Assembly (NCBI RefSeq): GCF_023541015.1
Contig: NZ_JALNPR010000001.1
Location: 682,001-746,000 of the forward strand
Direction of reading: 5' to 3'
Source: Marivivens donghaensis
GTDB taxonomy: Bacteria > Pseudomonadota > Alphaproteobacteria > Rhodobacterales > Rhodobacteraceae
DNA length: 64,000 nt
Positions 40,969-49,346 of the stretch are shown here, in pieces. Numbering within the stretch: position 1 is the stretch's first letter; each line of letters starts with the position of its first letter. The notes beneath the pieces were generated by a model that was not told where the DNA came from, did not search any database, and worked only from the letters and a program-made list of their open reading frames with translations. A program made the translations under genes and the position numbers.

Positions 40969-42990
40969 GTGCACACAGGTTCCGCACGCATTGATGGTCC
41001 CATTGGGCTATCCGTTTTGGCGTTTACTGCAATTATCTCAGTCTCTTTGGCGGGCTGGGTTACTGAGCCGAAGGTAACCTTATTTGGGTATTTATGCGGT
41101 GGCGCGATGGGTCTAACCGCCATTTTTATGTTTATTCGGAGCGCTATGAGGCAGTATGCGCAACGTCGGACTTTGGCGGCAATAGAGCCAATTGTATCGT
41201 CAAACACCGAACCAACGTGGGTGATTGGGATGGACGGTTCGATATCGTTGTCGAACGGCGCCGCGCGATCAATCGACTTATCTCAGCTATTTGCGAGCCC
41301 TAGAGCGACGATTTTGCGTTTCAATGCTGAGGCTCGGCAGTTTGGGCGCGCTCACCACAACTTTCAACTCAAAGGCGAGGGTTCGCAGCTTTCAGTGACG
41401 TCGCTGCCCGAGAACGTTTTCCTTTGGGCCCTTTCGACCAAAAGCGGAGTTCAAAAGCCTGATCAACCATATCTGACCGAAGATGACCACGACAGTCTAG
41501 CCGATATTGGTGAAATCGACGCGCTGCCTGTACCGATCCTCAAGGTCGCTCAAACCGGAGAAATCCTGTTCGCCAACCAAGAAGCCCGCACGTTGCTAGG
41601 TGGGCAGATCACCAATGGTACGCGGCTGTCTGATCGGCTCGAGGGGTTAGGGCGCCCAATCACAGATTGGCTGGCTGATGTCGCGGCATCGCGAAGCCTT
41701 AACACCCGTGAATTTTTACGTGGCAAAGGCGATCGGCAGGACTTCTTTGTGCAAGTTGCGTTGCATCCAACGGGGCGCGAGCCTGATAGTCCGTTGATTG
41801 CGGTTCTGAACGACATGACAGAATTCAAATCGCTCGAAGCGCAGTTCGTTCAGAGCCAAAAGATGCAAGCCATCGGTCAGCTGGCAGGCGGCGTGGCGCA
41901 TGATTTTAATAATTTATTAACCGCAATTTCAGGGCATTGCGAGTTACTCCTCATGCGGCACCGTGAGGGCGATACGGATTTCTGCGATCTAAATCAGATC
42001 AAAGAAAACACCACCCGCGCGGCGCGGCTGGTGTCGCAACTCCTCGCGTTCTCGCGTAAACAGACGCTGCTCCCCGAGGTCTTTGATCTGTCAGGTGTCC
42101 TTGCGAATATGACGCAATTGCTGGATCGTCTGGTCGGTGAACGGATCAGGTTGGTCTTGTCCCAAGAGGACAATCTCTACCCCATTCGAGCCGATAAACG
42201 TCAGCTTGAACAGGTTATCATGAACCTTGTTGTGAACGCTCGGGATGCGATGCCGGGTGGCGGGGATATTCGGGTTGAAAGCCAGAACGTGACGCTGGCA
42301 GAGCGCCTTGAGCGAGATCACGCGCGTCTGCCGGCTGGTAACTACGTGCTGATCAAGGTGATCGATGAAGGTCACGGTATTCCGTCGGAAAAGATCGGAA
42401 AGATATTTGAGCCGTTCTATTCGACCAAGAAACCTGGCGAAGGCACGGGGCTAGGGCTTTCGACGGCATATGGGATTGTGAAGCAATCTGGTGGCTTCAT
42501 TTTCGTCGAAAGCGAACCTGACGTAGGATCTATTTTCTCGCTCTATTTTCCCCATTTCGATGGGGCGGTGACCGACACGCTTAACCCCCAAGTCACTGAA
42601 AAGCCAACGATTACCCCTCGAAAGGGCGTCGTTTTGTTGGTCGAAGACGAAGCACCGGTGCGCGCCTTTGCGACGCGTGCCTTGCAGATGAAAGGGCTGA
42701 CCGTGTTGGAGGCCGAAAGTGGTGAGCAGGCTCTGACACTTCTCGAAGACCCAGAATTGGTCGTTGATATCTTTGTCTCAGACGTTGTGATGCCCGGAAA
42801 AGATGGACCAACGTGGGTCAAAGAGGCGCGTAAAATGCGCCCTAAGACCCGCGTTGTGTTCGTCTCTGGCTACGCCGAAGATGCCTTTACCGACCATCTT
42901 GCTGACGTTGGGCCATCGGTATTTCTGACGAAACCGTTTTCTCTGGCTGATCTTACACGCACCGTCGAGGCAGAGCTCGCCGCCCGTTAA
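40969..42990 (+). CDS. cckA: Hybrid histidine kinase CckA
   Basis: 673 residues. Two N-terminal transmembrane helices (about 12-31 and 36-57), a poorly conserved PAS-like region (about 70-170), a second PAS (about 180-285), HisKA with phospho-His311 in QLAGGVAHDFNNLL, HATPase (NLVVNARDAMPGGG, GTGLGLSTAYGIVKQSGG) and a C-terminal receiver (VVLLVEDEAPVRAFA, Asp605 in SDVVMPG). This layout and the H-box are those of CckA, which passes phosphate through ChpT to CtrA. Start GTG 40969 with AGGAG 8 bases upstream. Its TAA shares TTAA with glk on the other strand. Confidence 0.95.
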   Translation: MHTGSARIDGPIGLSVLAFTAIISVSLAGWVTEPKVTLFGYLCGGAMGLTAIFMFIRSAMRQYAQRRTLAAIEPIVSSNTEPTWVIGMDGSISLSNGAARSIDLSQLFASPRATILRFNAEARQFGRAHHNFQLKGEGSQLSVTSLPENVFLWALSTKSGVQKPDQPYLTEDDHDSLADIGEIDALPVPILKVAQTGEILFANQEARTLLGGQITNGTRLSDRLEGLGRPITDWLADVAASRSLNTREFLRGKGDRQDFFVQVALHPTGREPDSPLIAVLNDMTEFKSLEAQFVQSQKMQAIGQLAGGVAHDFNNLLTAISGHCELLLMRHREGDTDFCDLNQIKENTTRAARLVSQLLAFSRKQTLLPEVFDLSGVLANMTQLLDRLVGERIRLVLSQEDNLYPIRADKRQLEQVIMNLVVNARDAMPGGGDIRVESQNVTLAERLERDHARLPAGNYVLIKVIDEGHGIPSEKIGKIFEPFYSTKKPGEGTGLGLSTAYGIVKQSGGFIFVESEPDVGSIFSLYFPHFDGAVTDTLNPQVTEKPTITPRKGVVLLVEDEAPVRAFATRALQMKGLTVLEAESGEQALTLLEDPELVVDIFVSDVVMPGKDGPTWVKEARKMRPKTRVVFVSGYAEDAFTDHLADVGPSVFLTKPFSLADLTRTVEAELAAR

Positions 42991-43958
42991 CCGAAGTGCG
43001 AAACGAGGTGTGCGGCGCAGCCTGTGAGCGCGGCATAGTCGTCTTCGATCACGTGGACAGTGAAGTTGCTCATAAAGCCCGCAAAGCGACCTTTGTCGCG
43101 GAACGCCGTGTCGAACCCGAACTGATCAAGGTAGGGTTTGAACGCCCGCGCCACACCACCGGACAGATAAACACCGCCAAAGGGAAGGTGGATCAGCGAC
43201 AAGTTACCAGCCACGGTGCCCAGAATGCGGGTAAACTGCTGGGCTGCAGCAATCGCGCGAGGATCACTGCCATCGGCACAGGCGGTCATGATTTCAGCGG
43301 CGCTCTTTTCAACAGGGGTGCCGTCTTCTTGACCCAGCCACATGTAAACGCGCTCTAAACCACGACCAGAGAGCACGTCCTCGACCGCGGGGAAGCCGTG
43401 TGCGTTGGAGACGAAGTTGCAAAGCCGCAATTCGGCGTCGGTGCGAATGGGTAGGTTCGCGTGACCAGCCTCTGACGGGGTGACTAGTCGACCTGCCTCG
43501 GTTTCAAATACTGGCGCACAGTTAAACCCAGTGCCTACGCCGATCACGAGTTTTGCAGCGTGTTCATTGCCTTTGGCACCATCCAAAACAATTGGAACAT
43601 TGGCGTCGTCGATATATCCAATTGCATGACCTTGGGCCTGCAAGTCATTCAGAATGGCTACATTTTCGGCCTGAGTGGCGCGCGCAAGTGTCGGCTTGTC
43701 GATCGTCCAATCGAGGTTGGTCATCGTCGCTTTTCCATCGCGAACGGGGCCAGCGACAGCGACACAAGCGGCCTTGGGATCGACGCCTTTTTCGTCTTTG
43801 ACGTATTGGCGGATCACCGTTTCTAGTCCTGGAAATTCGGCATTCGAATAACGGCGGATCGTTTCGGGCAGGATTGTTCGACCATCAGCCAATGCCACGC
43901 GGGTATTGGTGCCGCCAATGTCAGCGACGAGTGAAAGCGTATCAACCGGATGAGCCAT
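42987..43958 (-). CDS. glk: Glucokinase
   Basis: ROK-unrelated, E. coli-type Glk of 323 residues; phosphorylates glucose with ATP. DIGGTNTRVAL binds ATP phosphate, LNDLQAQGHAIG holds the catalytic Asp, GVGTGFNCAPVF and the EAGHANLP loop complete the sugar site, and YLSGGVARAF is the C-terminal signature. It lies beside aglR and the agl uptake genes and would supply glucose 6-phosphate from the glucose released by AglA. Same strand as aglR, 89 bases downstream of it. Confidence 0.95.
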   Translation of the reverse strand: MAHPVDTLSLVADIGGTNTRVALADGRTILPETIRRYSNAEFPGLETVIRQYVKDEKGVDPKAACVAVAGPVRDGKATMTNLDWTIDKPTLARATQAENVAILNDLQAQGHAIGYIDDANVPIVLDGAKGNEHAAKLVIGVGTGFNCAPVFETEAGRLVTPSEAGHANLPIRTDAELRLCNFVSNAHGFPAVEDVLSGRGLERVYMWLGQEDGTPVEKSAAEIMTACADGSDPRAIAAAQQFTRILGTVAGNLSLIHLPFGGVYLSGGVARAFKPYLDQFGFDTAFRDKGRFAGFMSNFTVHVIEDDYAALTGCAAHLVSHFG

Positions 43959-44047
43959 AGGGCACCTTTTCTAAGACGAGATATGAGCGACTGCGTTCCC
44001 GCGTGCGCTGCTTTTAGTGTTCAAAGCGATTAGGCTGCAAGTTTGAA

Positions 44048-45079
44048 TTAAGCCCGAACCAGTGCGGGACCTGTGGACTGACCCAAAACCAATTCGGCTT
44101 CAAAAAGGACAGTTTCAGGATCGCGGGTCGGATCATTGATCATTTGCAGCAGGATTTCGGCAGACTTTCGGCCAGCCTCACGAACAGAGGATCGTGTGGC
44201 TGTAAAGATCGGCACATCACCGCCGTTCCGTAGGTAGGACAACACGTCGTCGTGTGTGACGACTGACACGTCCTTGCCCATGATCAATCCGCGTTCTTCA
44301 ATTGCGCGACGGACACCCAAGGCGCAGATCATTGAGGACACGAGGAAAGCCGTCGGTGGGTTGGGCTGGCTGAGCAGGGTCGCCGTCGTGTCATGCGCGA
44401 AAAGTTCGGTCATTTCGTGGCTACACATCAAAATCGGGTCGGGGGTCAGTCCGCGATTGTAGTGCGCGGCCTCATACCCCTCGCGACGACGGAAGGCGAA
44501 ATCCATCCTCTCGAGGCCATTTATCAAAGCAATTCGACGGTGACCGAGATCTAGCAAAAGTTCGGTGGCACGCTCAAACGCACGGCGGTTATTCATGTCG
44601 ACCCAAGAATAGGGATCAACCGCATTGGTGGCGCGACCGTGCACGACGAATGGGAGACCGATCTTTTTCAGCAGAGGAATACGGGGTTCATCCATCAGGG
44701 GGCCGTGGACCACAACGCCATCGACGGAGCCGCGAGATTTGATCTGACGGTAGGCCGCTTCCTCATTGTTATCCTCAACGAGGGTCAGAACCATGTCGTA
44801 GCCTTCACGGGAATAAACCTCACCTGCGCCCGCGATAAAATCGCCGAAGACCGGGTTCACCATCTCATGCTTTGTCGACACAGGGATCACGTGACCAATC
44901 GCCATTGTGCGACCCGTGGCGAGGCTGCGGGCACGTGTGTTGGGGCGGTAGTTATGTTCTTCTGCAGCGCGGCGAACCTTTTCGCGCGTTTCTTCGGAAA
45001 CCTCGGGGTAGCCGTTCAATGCGCGACTCACCGTGGTTTGGCTCAATCCGAGTTTTGTGGACAGCTCTTTGAGGTTCAT
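44048..45079 (-). CDS. aglR: LacI family regulator of alpha-glucoside genes (AglR-like)
   Basis: 343 residues. N-terminal LacI helix-turn-helix (LKELSTKLGLSQTTVSRALNG) and hinge (NTRARSLATGRT), followed by a periplasmic-binding-protein-like effector domain. Divergent from aglE and next to glk, as in Sinorhizobium meliloti, where AglR represses the agl operon. Two CAAA-N-CG-N-TTTG/T motifs, one 8 bases upstream of this gene (45088-45099) and one 67 bases upstream of aglE (45256-45267), are the likely operators, giving autoregulation. Effector presumably an alpha-glucoside or glucose (inference). Confidence 0.88.
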   Translation of the reverse strand: MNLKELSTKLGLSQTTVSRALNGYPEVSEETREKVRRAAEEHNYRPNTRARSLATGRTMAIGHVIPVSTKHEMVNPVFGDFIAGAGEVYSREGYDMVLTLVEDNNEEAAYRQIKSRGSVDGVVVHGPLMDEPRIPLLKKIGLPFVVHGRATNAVDPYSWVDMNNRRAFERATELLLDLGHRRIALINGLERMDFAFRRREGYEAAHYNRGLTPDPILMCSHEMTELFAHDTTATLLSQPNPPTAFLVSSMICALGVRRAIEERGLIMGKDVSVVTHDDVLSYLRNGGDVPIFTATRSSVREAGRKSAEILLQMINDPTRDPETVLFEAELVLGQSTGPALVRA

Positions 45080-45087
45080 TCGGTTTC

Positions 45088-45099
45088 CAAAGCGGTTTT
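45088..45099. promoter_or_regulatory. Putative AglR operator 1
   Basis: CAAAGCGGTTTT, a LacI-type half-symmetric site with central CG, 8 bases upstream of the aglR start codon. Its reverse complement matches operator 2 in the ten core bases AAACCGCTTT. Confidence 0.6.
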
Positions 45100-45255
45100 A
45101 AATTTCAAAGCTCAGACTATCTGCGCCGCTTATTAACGTCAATTTAATGTGTATTTATTAATTTTCTGCAGGTGCGAAGGTGTTTTTCGGTATGTTAGCG
45201 CTATATCGGTGAATCATTGACAGTGCCTTTTGAATGAGGCAATCGTTACACCAAT

Positions 45256-45267
45256 CAAACCGCTTTG
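45256..45267. promoter_or_regulatory. Putative AglR operator 2
   Basis: CAAACCGCTTTG, central CG flanked by CAAA/TTTG, 66 bases before the aglE ATG. A TTGACA (45217-45222) stands 33 bases upstream and may be the -35 of the agl operon, though no good -10 is visible. Binding here would block transcription of aglEFGAK. Confidence 0.6.
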
Positions 45268-45333
45268 GATAAATTTGATAGGCGGACTTGATCACATTCA
45301 AATCGTCGAGAGGCGGACTTGGGAGGAGAAACC

Positions 45334-46686
45334 ATGAAGAAATTTTACACCGGTGCTGCAGTTATCGCGCTGACTGCCACGATGGCTCACGCTGACGCAC
45401 ACCTGATTTTCGCTGAGGGCGAGGGTGCATTCAGCTGGGATAGCTACGCAGACTTCGCTGCTGGCCACGACTACGCAGGTAAGACCGTGACCATCTCTGG
45501 TCCGTGGATGTCGCCAGAAGCTGACTACTTCAACAACATGGTTGCATACTTTGAAGCAGCGACCGGCGCAGACGTTTCCTACGTTGGCTCTGACAGCTTT
45601 GAACAGCAGATCGTAATCGACGTTGAAGCAGGCGCTGCACCGAACCTCGCAGTATTCCCGCAGCCGGGTCTTGCCGCTTCGCTCGCAAGCCAAGGCAAAC
45701 TGTCCCCGCTCGGTGCTGATGCACGTCAGTGGGTTCTGGACAACTACGCTGCTGGTCAGTCGTGGGTTGACCTCGGCACCTATGACAATGCTGGTGCTGG
45801 CGATGACTTCTTTGGCTTCTTCTTCAACGTGAACCTGAAGTCGCTCGTTTGGTACGTCCCTGAGAACTTCGAAGATGCTGGCTACGAAGTGCCAACCTCG
45901 ATGGAAGAACTCAAAGCACTGACCGATCAGATCGTTGCTGACGGTGGCACCCCGTGGTGTATCGGTCTGGGTTCGGGCGCAGCGACTGGCTGGCCGGCAA
46001 CTGACTGGGTCGAAGACCTGATGCTCCGCACGCAGCCTGCATCTGTTTATGACGCATGGACCACAAACGAACTGCCGTTCAACTCGCCTGAAGTTATCGG
46101 TGCGATCGAAGAGTTCGGCGCATTCGCGAAGAACGACGCATACGTTGCTGGTGGCGCTGGCGCTGTAGCAACCACCGACTTCCGTGACAGCCCGAAAGGC
46201 CTGTTCGACGCTCCGCCGGCTTGCTACATGCACCGTCAGGCTTCGTTCATTCCGGCGTTCTTCCCAGAAGGCACCGAAGTGGGCACCGATGCTGACTTCT
46301 TCTACTTCCCGTCCTACGCAGACAAAGACCTCGGCAACCCAGTTCTGGGCGGCGGTACTCTGATGGCTGTAACCAACGCATCCGATGCGACCACTGGCTT
46401 CATGGAATTCCTGCAGACCCCGTTTGCACAAGAAGTCATGATGGCTCAGGGTGGCTTCCTCACACCGCACCTCGGCGTGAACAACGATGCATATGCATCG
46501 GCAGCGCTGAAATCGCAGGGTGAGATCCTTCAGGGCGCAACCACCTTCCGCTTTGACGGTTCCGACCTGATGCCGGGCGCTGTTGGCGCAGGTTCGTTCT
46601 GGACTGGCATGGTTGACTACGTTGGCGGCGCTTCCGCAGAAGACGTAGCGAACGCGATCCAGACGTCTTGGGACGCAATTAAGTAA
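45334..46686 (+). CDS. aglE: Alpha-glucoside ABC transporter substrate-binding protein
   Basis: 450-residue periplasmic binding protein (family 1, COG1653) with a signal peptide (MKKFYTGAAVIALTATMAHAD). The mature part starts with an unusual VTISGPWMSPEADYF region and continues through the two lobes (VFPQPGLAASLASQGKL, WCIGLGSGAATGWPATDW, GGGTLMAVTNASD). Captures trehalose, maltose, sucrose or related sugars for AglFG (known for S. meliloti AglE). GGGAGGAG gives an excellent ribosome-binding site, and codon use is biased as in highly expressed genes. A stable hairpin follows the stop. Confidence 0.93.
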   Translation: MKKFYTGAAVIALTATMAHADAHLIFAEGEGAFSWDSYADFAAGHDYAGKTVTISGPWMSPEADYFNNMVAYFEAATGADVSYVGSDSFEQQIVIDVEAGAAPNLAVFPQPGLAASLASQGKLSPLGADARQWVLDNYAAGQSWVDLGTYDNAGAGDDFFGFFFNVNLKSLVWYVPENFEDAGYEVPTSMEELKALTDQIVADGGTPWCIGLGSGAATGWPATDWVEDLMLRTQPASVYDAWTTNELPFNSPEVIGAIEEFGAFAKNDAYVAGGAGAVATTDFRDSPKGLFDAPPACYMHRQASFIPAFFPEGTEVGTDADFFYFPSYADKDLGNPVLGGGTLMAVTNASDATTGFMEFLQTPFAQEVMMAQGGFLTPHLGVNNDAYASAALKSQGEILQGATTFRFDGSDLMPGAVGAGSFWTGMVDYVGGASAEDVANAIQTSWDAIK

Positions 46687-46705
46687 TCATCGCTAGATGA
46701 TCTAT

Positions 46706-46732
46706 GGGGCAACCTTTGCGTAAGGTTGCCCC
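46706..46732 (+). other. Stem-loop between aglE and aglF
   Basis: GGGGCAACCTT (46706-46716), loop TGCGT, AAGGTTGCCCC (46722-46732): 11 perfect pairs, then TATTTTC. It could act as a partial terminator or as a 3' stabiliser of the aglE message, the common way to make binding protein in excess over permease. Confidence 0.75.
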
Positions 46733-46762
46733 TATTTTCTACCGCTCAGGGGAGGGGCTGCC

Positions 46763-48007
46763 ATGAGTCCGGCGTTACAGGGTTTAATCACCATTTTTAT
46801 CGGCGTTGGCGGCTGTTTGGCCTATTTCTACGGCTCGAACATCTTTCTCGATAAGGTCCTTTTTCCAGCCAAAGGCATTCACGCAGGGCGTAATATCAAC
46901 CGCGCGAATATGGTGCGTCCATGGCTGTTTCTGATGCCCGCGCTCTTGGCGCTGGGGCTCTACCTTGCTTATCCCGTGGTCGAAACCTTCCGTTTGTCGC
47001 TGAGCGAACGCCTACCGGGCGGGGCCTCCCAATACGTTGGTTTTGACAACTATCGCCGCATGTTCGCTGAAGATAAATTCTGGGAAGCGATGCGGAACAA
47101 CCTTCTTTGGCTCCTCATTGTGCCTGCCGCGGCGACCGCGCTGGGGCTGTTGGTTGCGCAGCTGACCGACCGCATCAAATGGGGCAGCTTTGCAAAATCC
47201 CTGATCTTTATGCCGATGGCGATTTCCTTCGTTGGTGCGGCTGTGATCTTTAAATTGATCTATGACGCACGTCCTGCGGATCAGAACCAAATCGGTATCT
47301 TGAACGCGCTTTGGCTGCAGTTCGATGGCGGCTTCGGGTCTGTGCTCATCCTTCGAGTTCTTCCGGCCCTGATGTTCGCTGGTTTCGCCGCTGTTGTTGG
47401 CTATGCCGCCTACCTTGTTGGTCGTCCGATTGTGAAACCTGCTGCGCATGTTGTGGAAGGGATTGCCCTCAAACTCCTGCGTGTCGTCGGTGCCGTTCTG
47501 CTGTCTTGGGTTGCTGTTCTATCGGCGCTCAACGTGATTGATAGTGCGACCCTCGCGATGCCTTATGGTGAACAGCAAACGTGGCTGACCATTCCGTTCT
47601 GGAACAACTTCTTCCTGATGGTTGTGCTGATCTGGATCCAGACGGGCTTTGCCATGGTGATCCTCTCGGCGGCCCTTCGCGGTATTCCCGAAGATACGAT
47701 TGAGGCCGCAATCATTGACGGCGCGAACCCGTTCCAGATCTTCTTTAAGATCAAAGTTCCACAAATCATGAACACGATTGTCGTGGTTTGGACGACTATC
47801 ACCATCGTTGTGCTGAAGGTGTTCGATATCGTCTTCGCCATGACCAACGGTCAGTGGGAGACGCAGGTCCTCGCCAATTACATGTATGACAAACTCTTCC
47901 GCTCGAATGACTGGGGTGTCGGGTCGGCCTCTGCGATGATCATTATGCTGCTCGTCACACCGATCCTCGTTTGGAACGTCTATAATGCTCGCAAGGAGAT
48001 GCGCTGA
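46763..48007 (+). CDS. aglF: Alpha-glucoside ABC transporter permease AglF
   Basis: 414-residue inner-membrane permease of the binding-protein-dependent type. About eight hydrophobic segments; an N-terminal helix pair precedes the usual six-helix core, and the EAA loop reads EDTIEAAIIDGANPFQIFFKI, docking to the ATPase AglK. An inserted membrane region at about 190-250 makes it longer than MalF-like proteins without the large periplasmic domain. GGGGAGG before ATG 46763. One-base overlap with aglG. Confidence 0.93.
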   Translation: MSPALQGLITIFIGVGGCLAYFYGSNIFLDKVLFPAKGIHAGRNINRANMVRPWLFLMPALLALGLYLAYPVVETFRLSLSERLPGGASQYVGFDNYRRMFAEDKFWEAMRNNLLWLLIVPAAATALGLLVAQLTDRIKWGSFAKSLIFMPMAISFVGAAVIFKLIYDARPADQNQIGILNALWLQFDGGFGSVLILRVLPALMFAGFAAVVGYAAYLVGRPIVKPAAHVVEGIALKLLRVVGAVLLSWVAVLSALNVIDSATLAMPYGEQQTWLTIPFWNNFFLMVVLIWIQTGFAMVILSAALRGIPEDTIEAAIIDGANPFQIFFKIKVPQIMNTIVVVWTTITIVVLKVFDIVFAMTNGQWETQVLANYMYDKLFRSNDWGVGSASAMIIMLLVTPILVWNVYNARKEMR

Positions 48008-49335
48008 TGGACAACATCGCAGGCACCAAATCCTCGCTCAATTGGGCGGTCCATATTTCAGTCGTTCTGCTGGTTGTTCTGTGGATTTTTCCAACCGTTG
48101 GTCTGTTTGTTTCGTCCTTCCGTACGGCAGATCAGATTTCGACCTCTGGTTGGTGGAAAGCTCTCTTCCCTAGCGAACAGAGCTTGACGCTCCGTGCGGC
48201 AGATCCGGATGATTTCGCCGTTCAGCAGGCGGACGGAACTTGGGTCGTATCGGGGAACCTTTTTGAGGGTGGAACTGAAGCAGAGATTTCCCGTTGGGGA
48301 TCGTCGTCCCGCGAAATTTCCGCTTATGCAGCGGGTGAGGCTGCTGATTTAGGTGATGGCGAGAGCTTTGCTGTTGAGGCCAATGGCGATTACGTTTGGT
48401 CCTCTGTGGATCAACCTTCGGGCCGTGGTCAGCGCGTCTTTGTGACGGCTGTCACACCTCCTGAATTTACACTTGAGAACTATGACACCGTTCTGGGTCA
48501 AGGCGTAGTTCAATCGCTGCTGGTCTATATTGTGGCTGCAGTCATCGTGGGGACAGTTGCTGGATTTTCCGCCCGTTCGCTACGTCCCGATCATACGCGG
48601 TCTGCGGTTATCGTGTTCGGTTTTGGTTCTCTGATACTGTTGTCGGTCATTTTTGGTCTCGGTACGGGGCAGGGTGGCGGACAAGCCAGTGATGACATGG
48701 CAAAGGCGTTCTTTAACACGCTCACCGTGACCATTCCCGCAACGATCATCCCGATTACCATCGCGGCTTTCGCAGCCTATGCGCTGGCTTGGATGGATTT
48801 CCCTGGGCGAGCCCTCTTGATCGCAGCAATTGTGGGTCTATTGGTCGTACCGCTACAGCTGGCGCTTATCCCGCTCTTGCGTCTGCACCTCGAGATTGGG
48901 ATCGGCAAAGGGTATCTGGGCGTTTGGTTGGCGCACACGGGCTTTGGTATGCCTCTCGCGATTTATCTGCTGCGCAACTATATGGCTGGCCTTCCGCGGG
49001 ATATCATTGAAAACGCTCGTGTAGACGGTGCAACCGATTTCCAGATCTTTACCCGTATCATTCTGCCACTGTCATTCCCCGCGCTCGCATCTTTCGCGAT
49101 CTTCCAGTTCCTCTGGACTTGGAACGACCTGCTCGTGGCTCTCGTGTTCCTGATCGATAGCTCGGGCAACACCACTGTTATGACCCGTCAAATCGTAGAG
49201 CTCTTGGGCACACGTGGCGGCAACTGGGAAATTCTTGCGACGGCGGCCTTTGTGTCGATCTCTGTGCCGCTGATCGTCTTCTTCGCTATGCAAAAATACC
49301 TCGTGCGAGGCCTCCTCGCCGGATCCGTGAAATAA
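48007..49335 (+). CDS. aglG: Alpha-glucoside ABC transporter permease AglG
   Basis: 442-residue permease. After the first helix (about 12-35) there is a periplasmic insertion of some 100 residues (LRAADPDDFAVQQADGTWVV ... QRVFVTAVTPPEF), absent from MalG, then further helices and the EAA loop PRDIIENARVDGATDFQIFTR. Such an insertion is known for AglG proteins. Forms the membrane channel with AglF. ATG overlaps the aglF TGA. Confidence 0.93.
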   Translation: MDNIAGTKSSLNWAVHISVVLLVVLWIFPTVGLFVSSFRTADQISTSGWWKALFPSEQSLTLRAADPDDFAVQQADGTWVVSGNLFEGGTEAEISRWGSSSREISAYAAGEAADLGDGESFAVEANGDYVWSSVDQPSGRGQRVFVTAVTPPEFTLENYDTVLGQGVVQSLLVYIVAAVIVGTVAGFSARSLRPDHTRSAVIVFGFGSLILLSVIFGLGTGQGGGQASDDMAKAFFNTLTVTIPATIIPITIAAFAAYALAWMDFPGRALLIAAIVGLLVVPLQLALIPLLRLHLEIGIGKGYLGVWLAHTGFGMPLAIYLLRNYMAGLPRDIIENARVDGATDFQIFTRIILPLSFPALASFAIFQFLWTWNDLLVALVFLIDSSGNTTVMTRQIVELLGTRGGNWEILATAAFVSISVPLIVFFAMQKYLVRGLLAGSVK

Positions 49336-49346
49336 GGACTACTGAA

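Noticed and set aside
45298-46470. Open frame of 390 codons antisense to aglE
   Set aside because: Arises from the strongly biased codons of aglE; His/Cys-rich nonsense composition.
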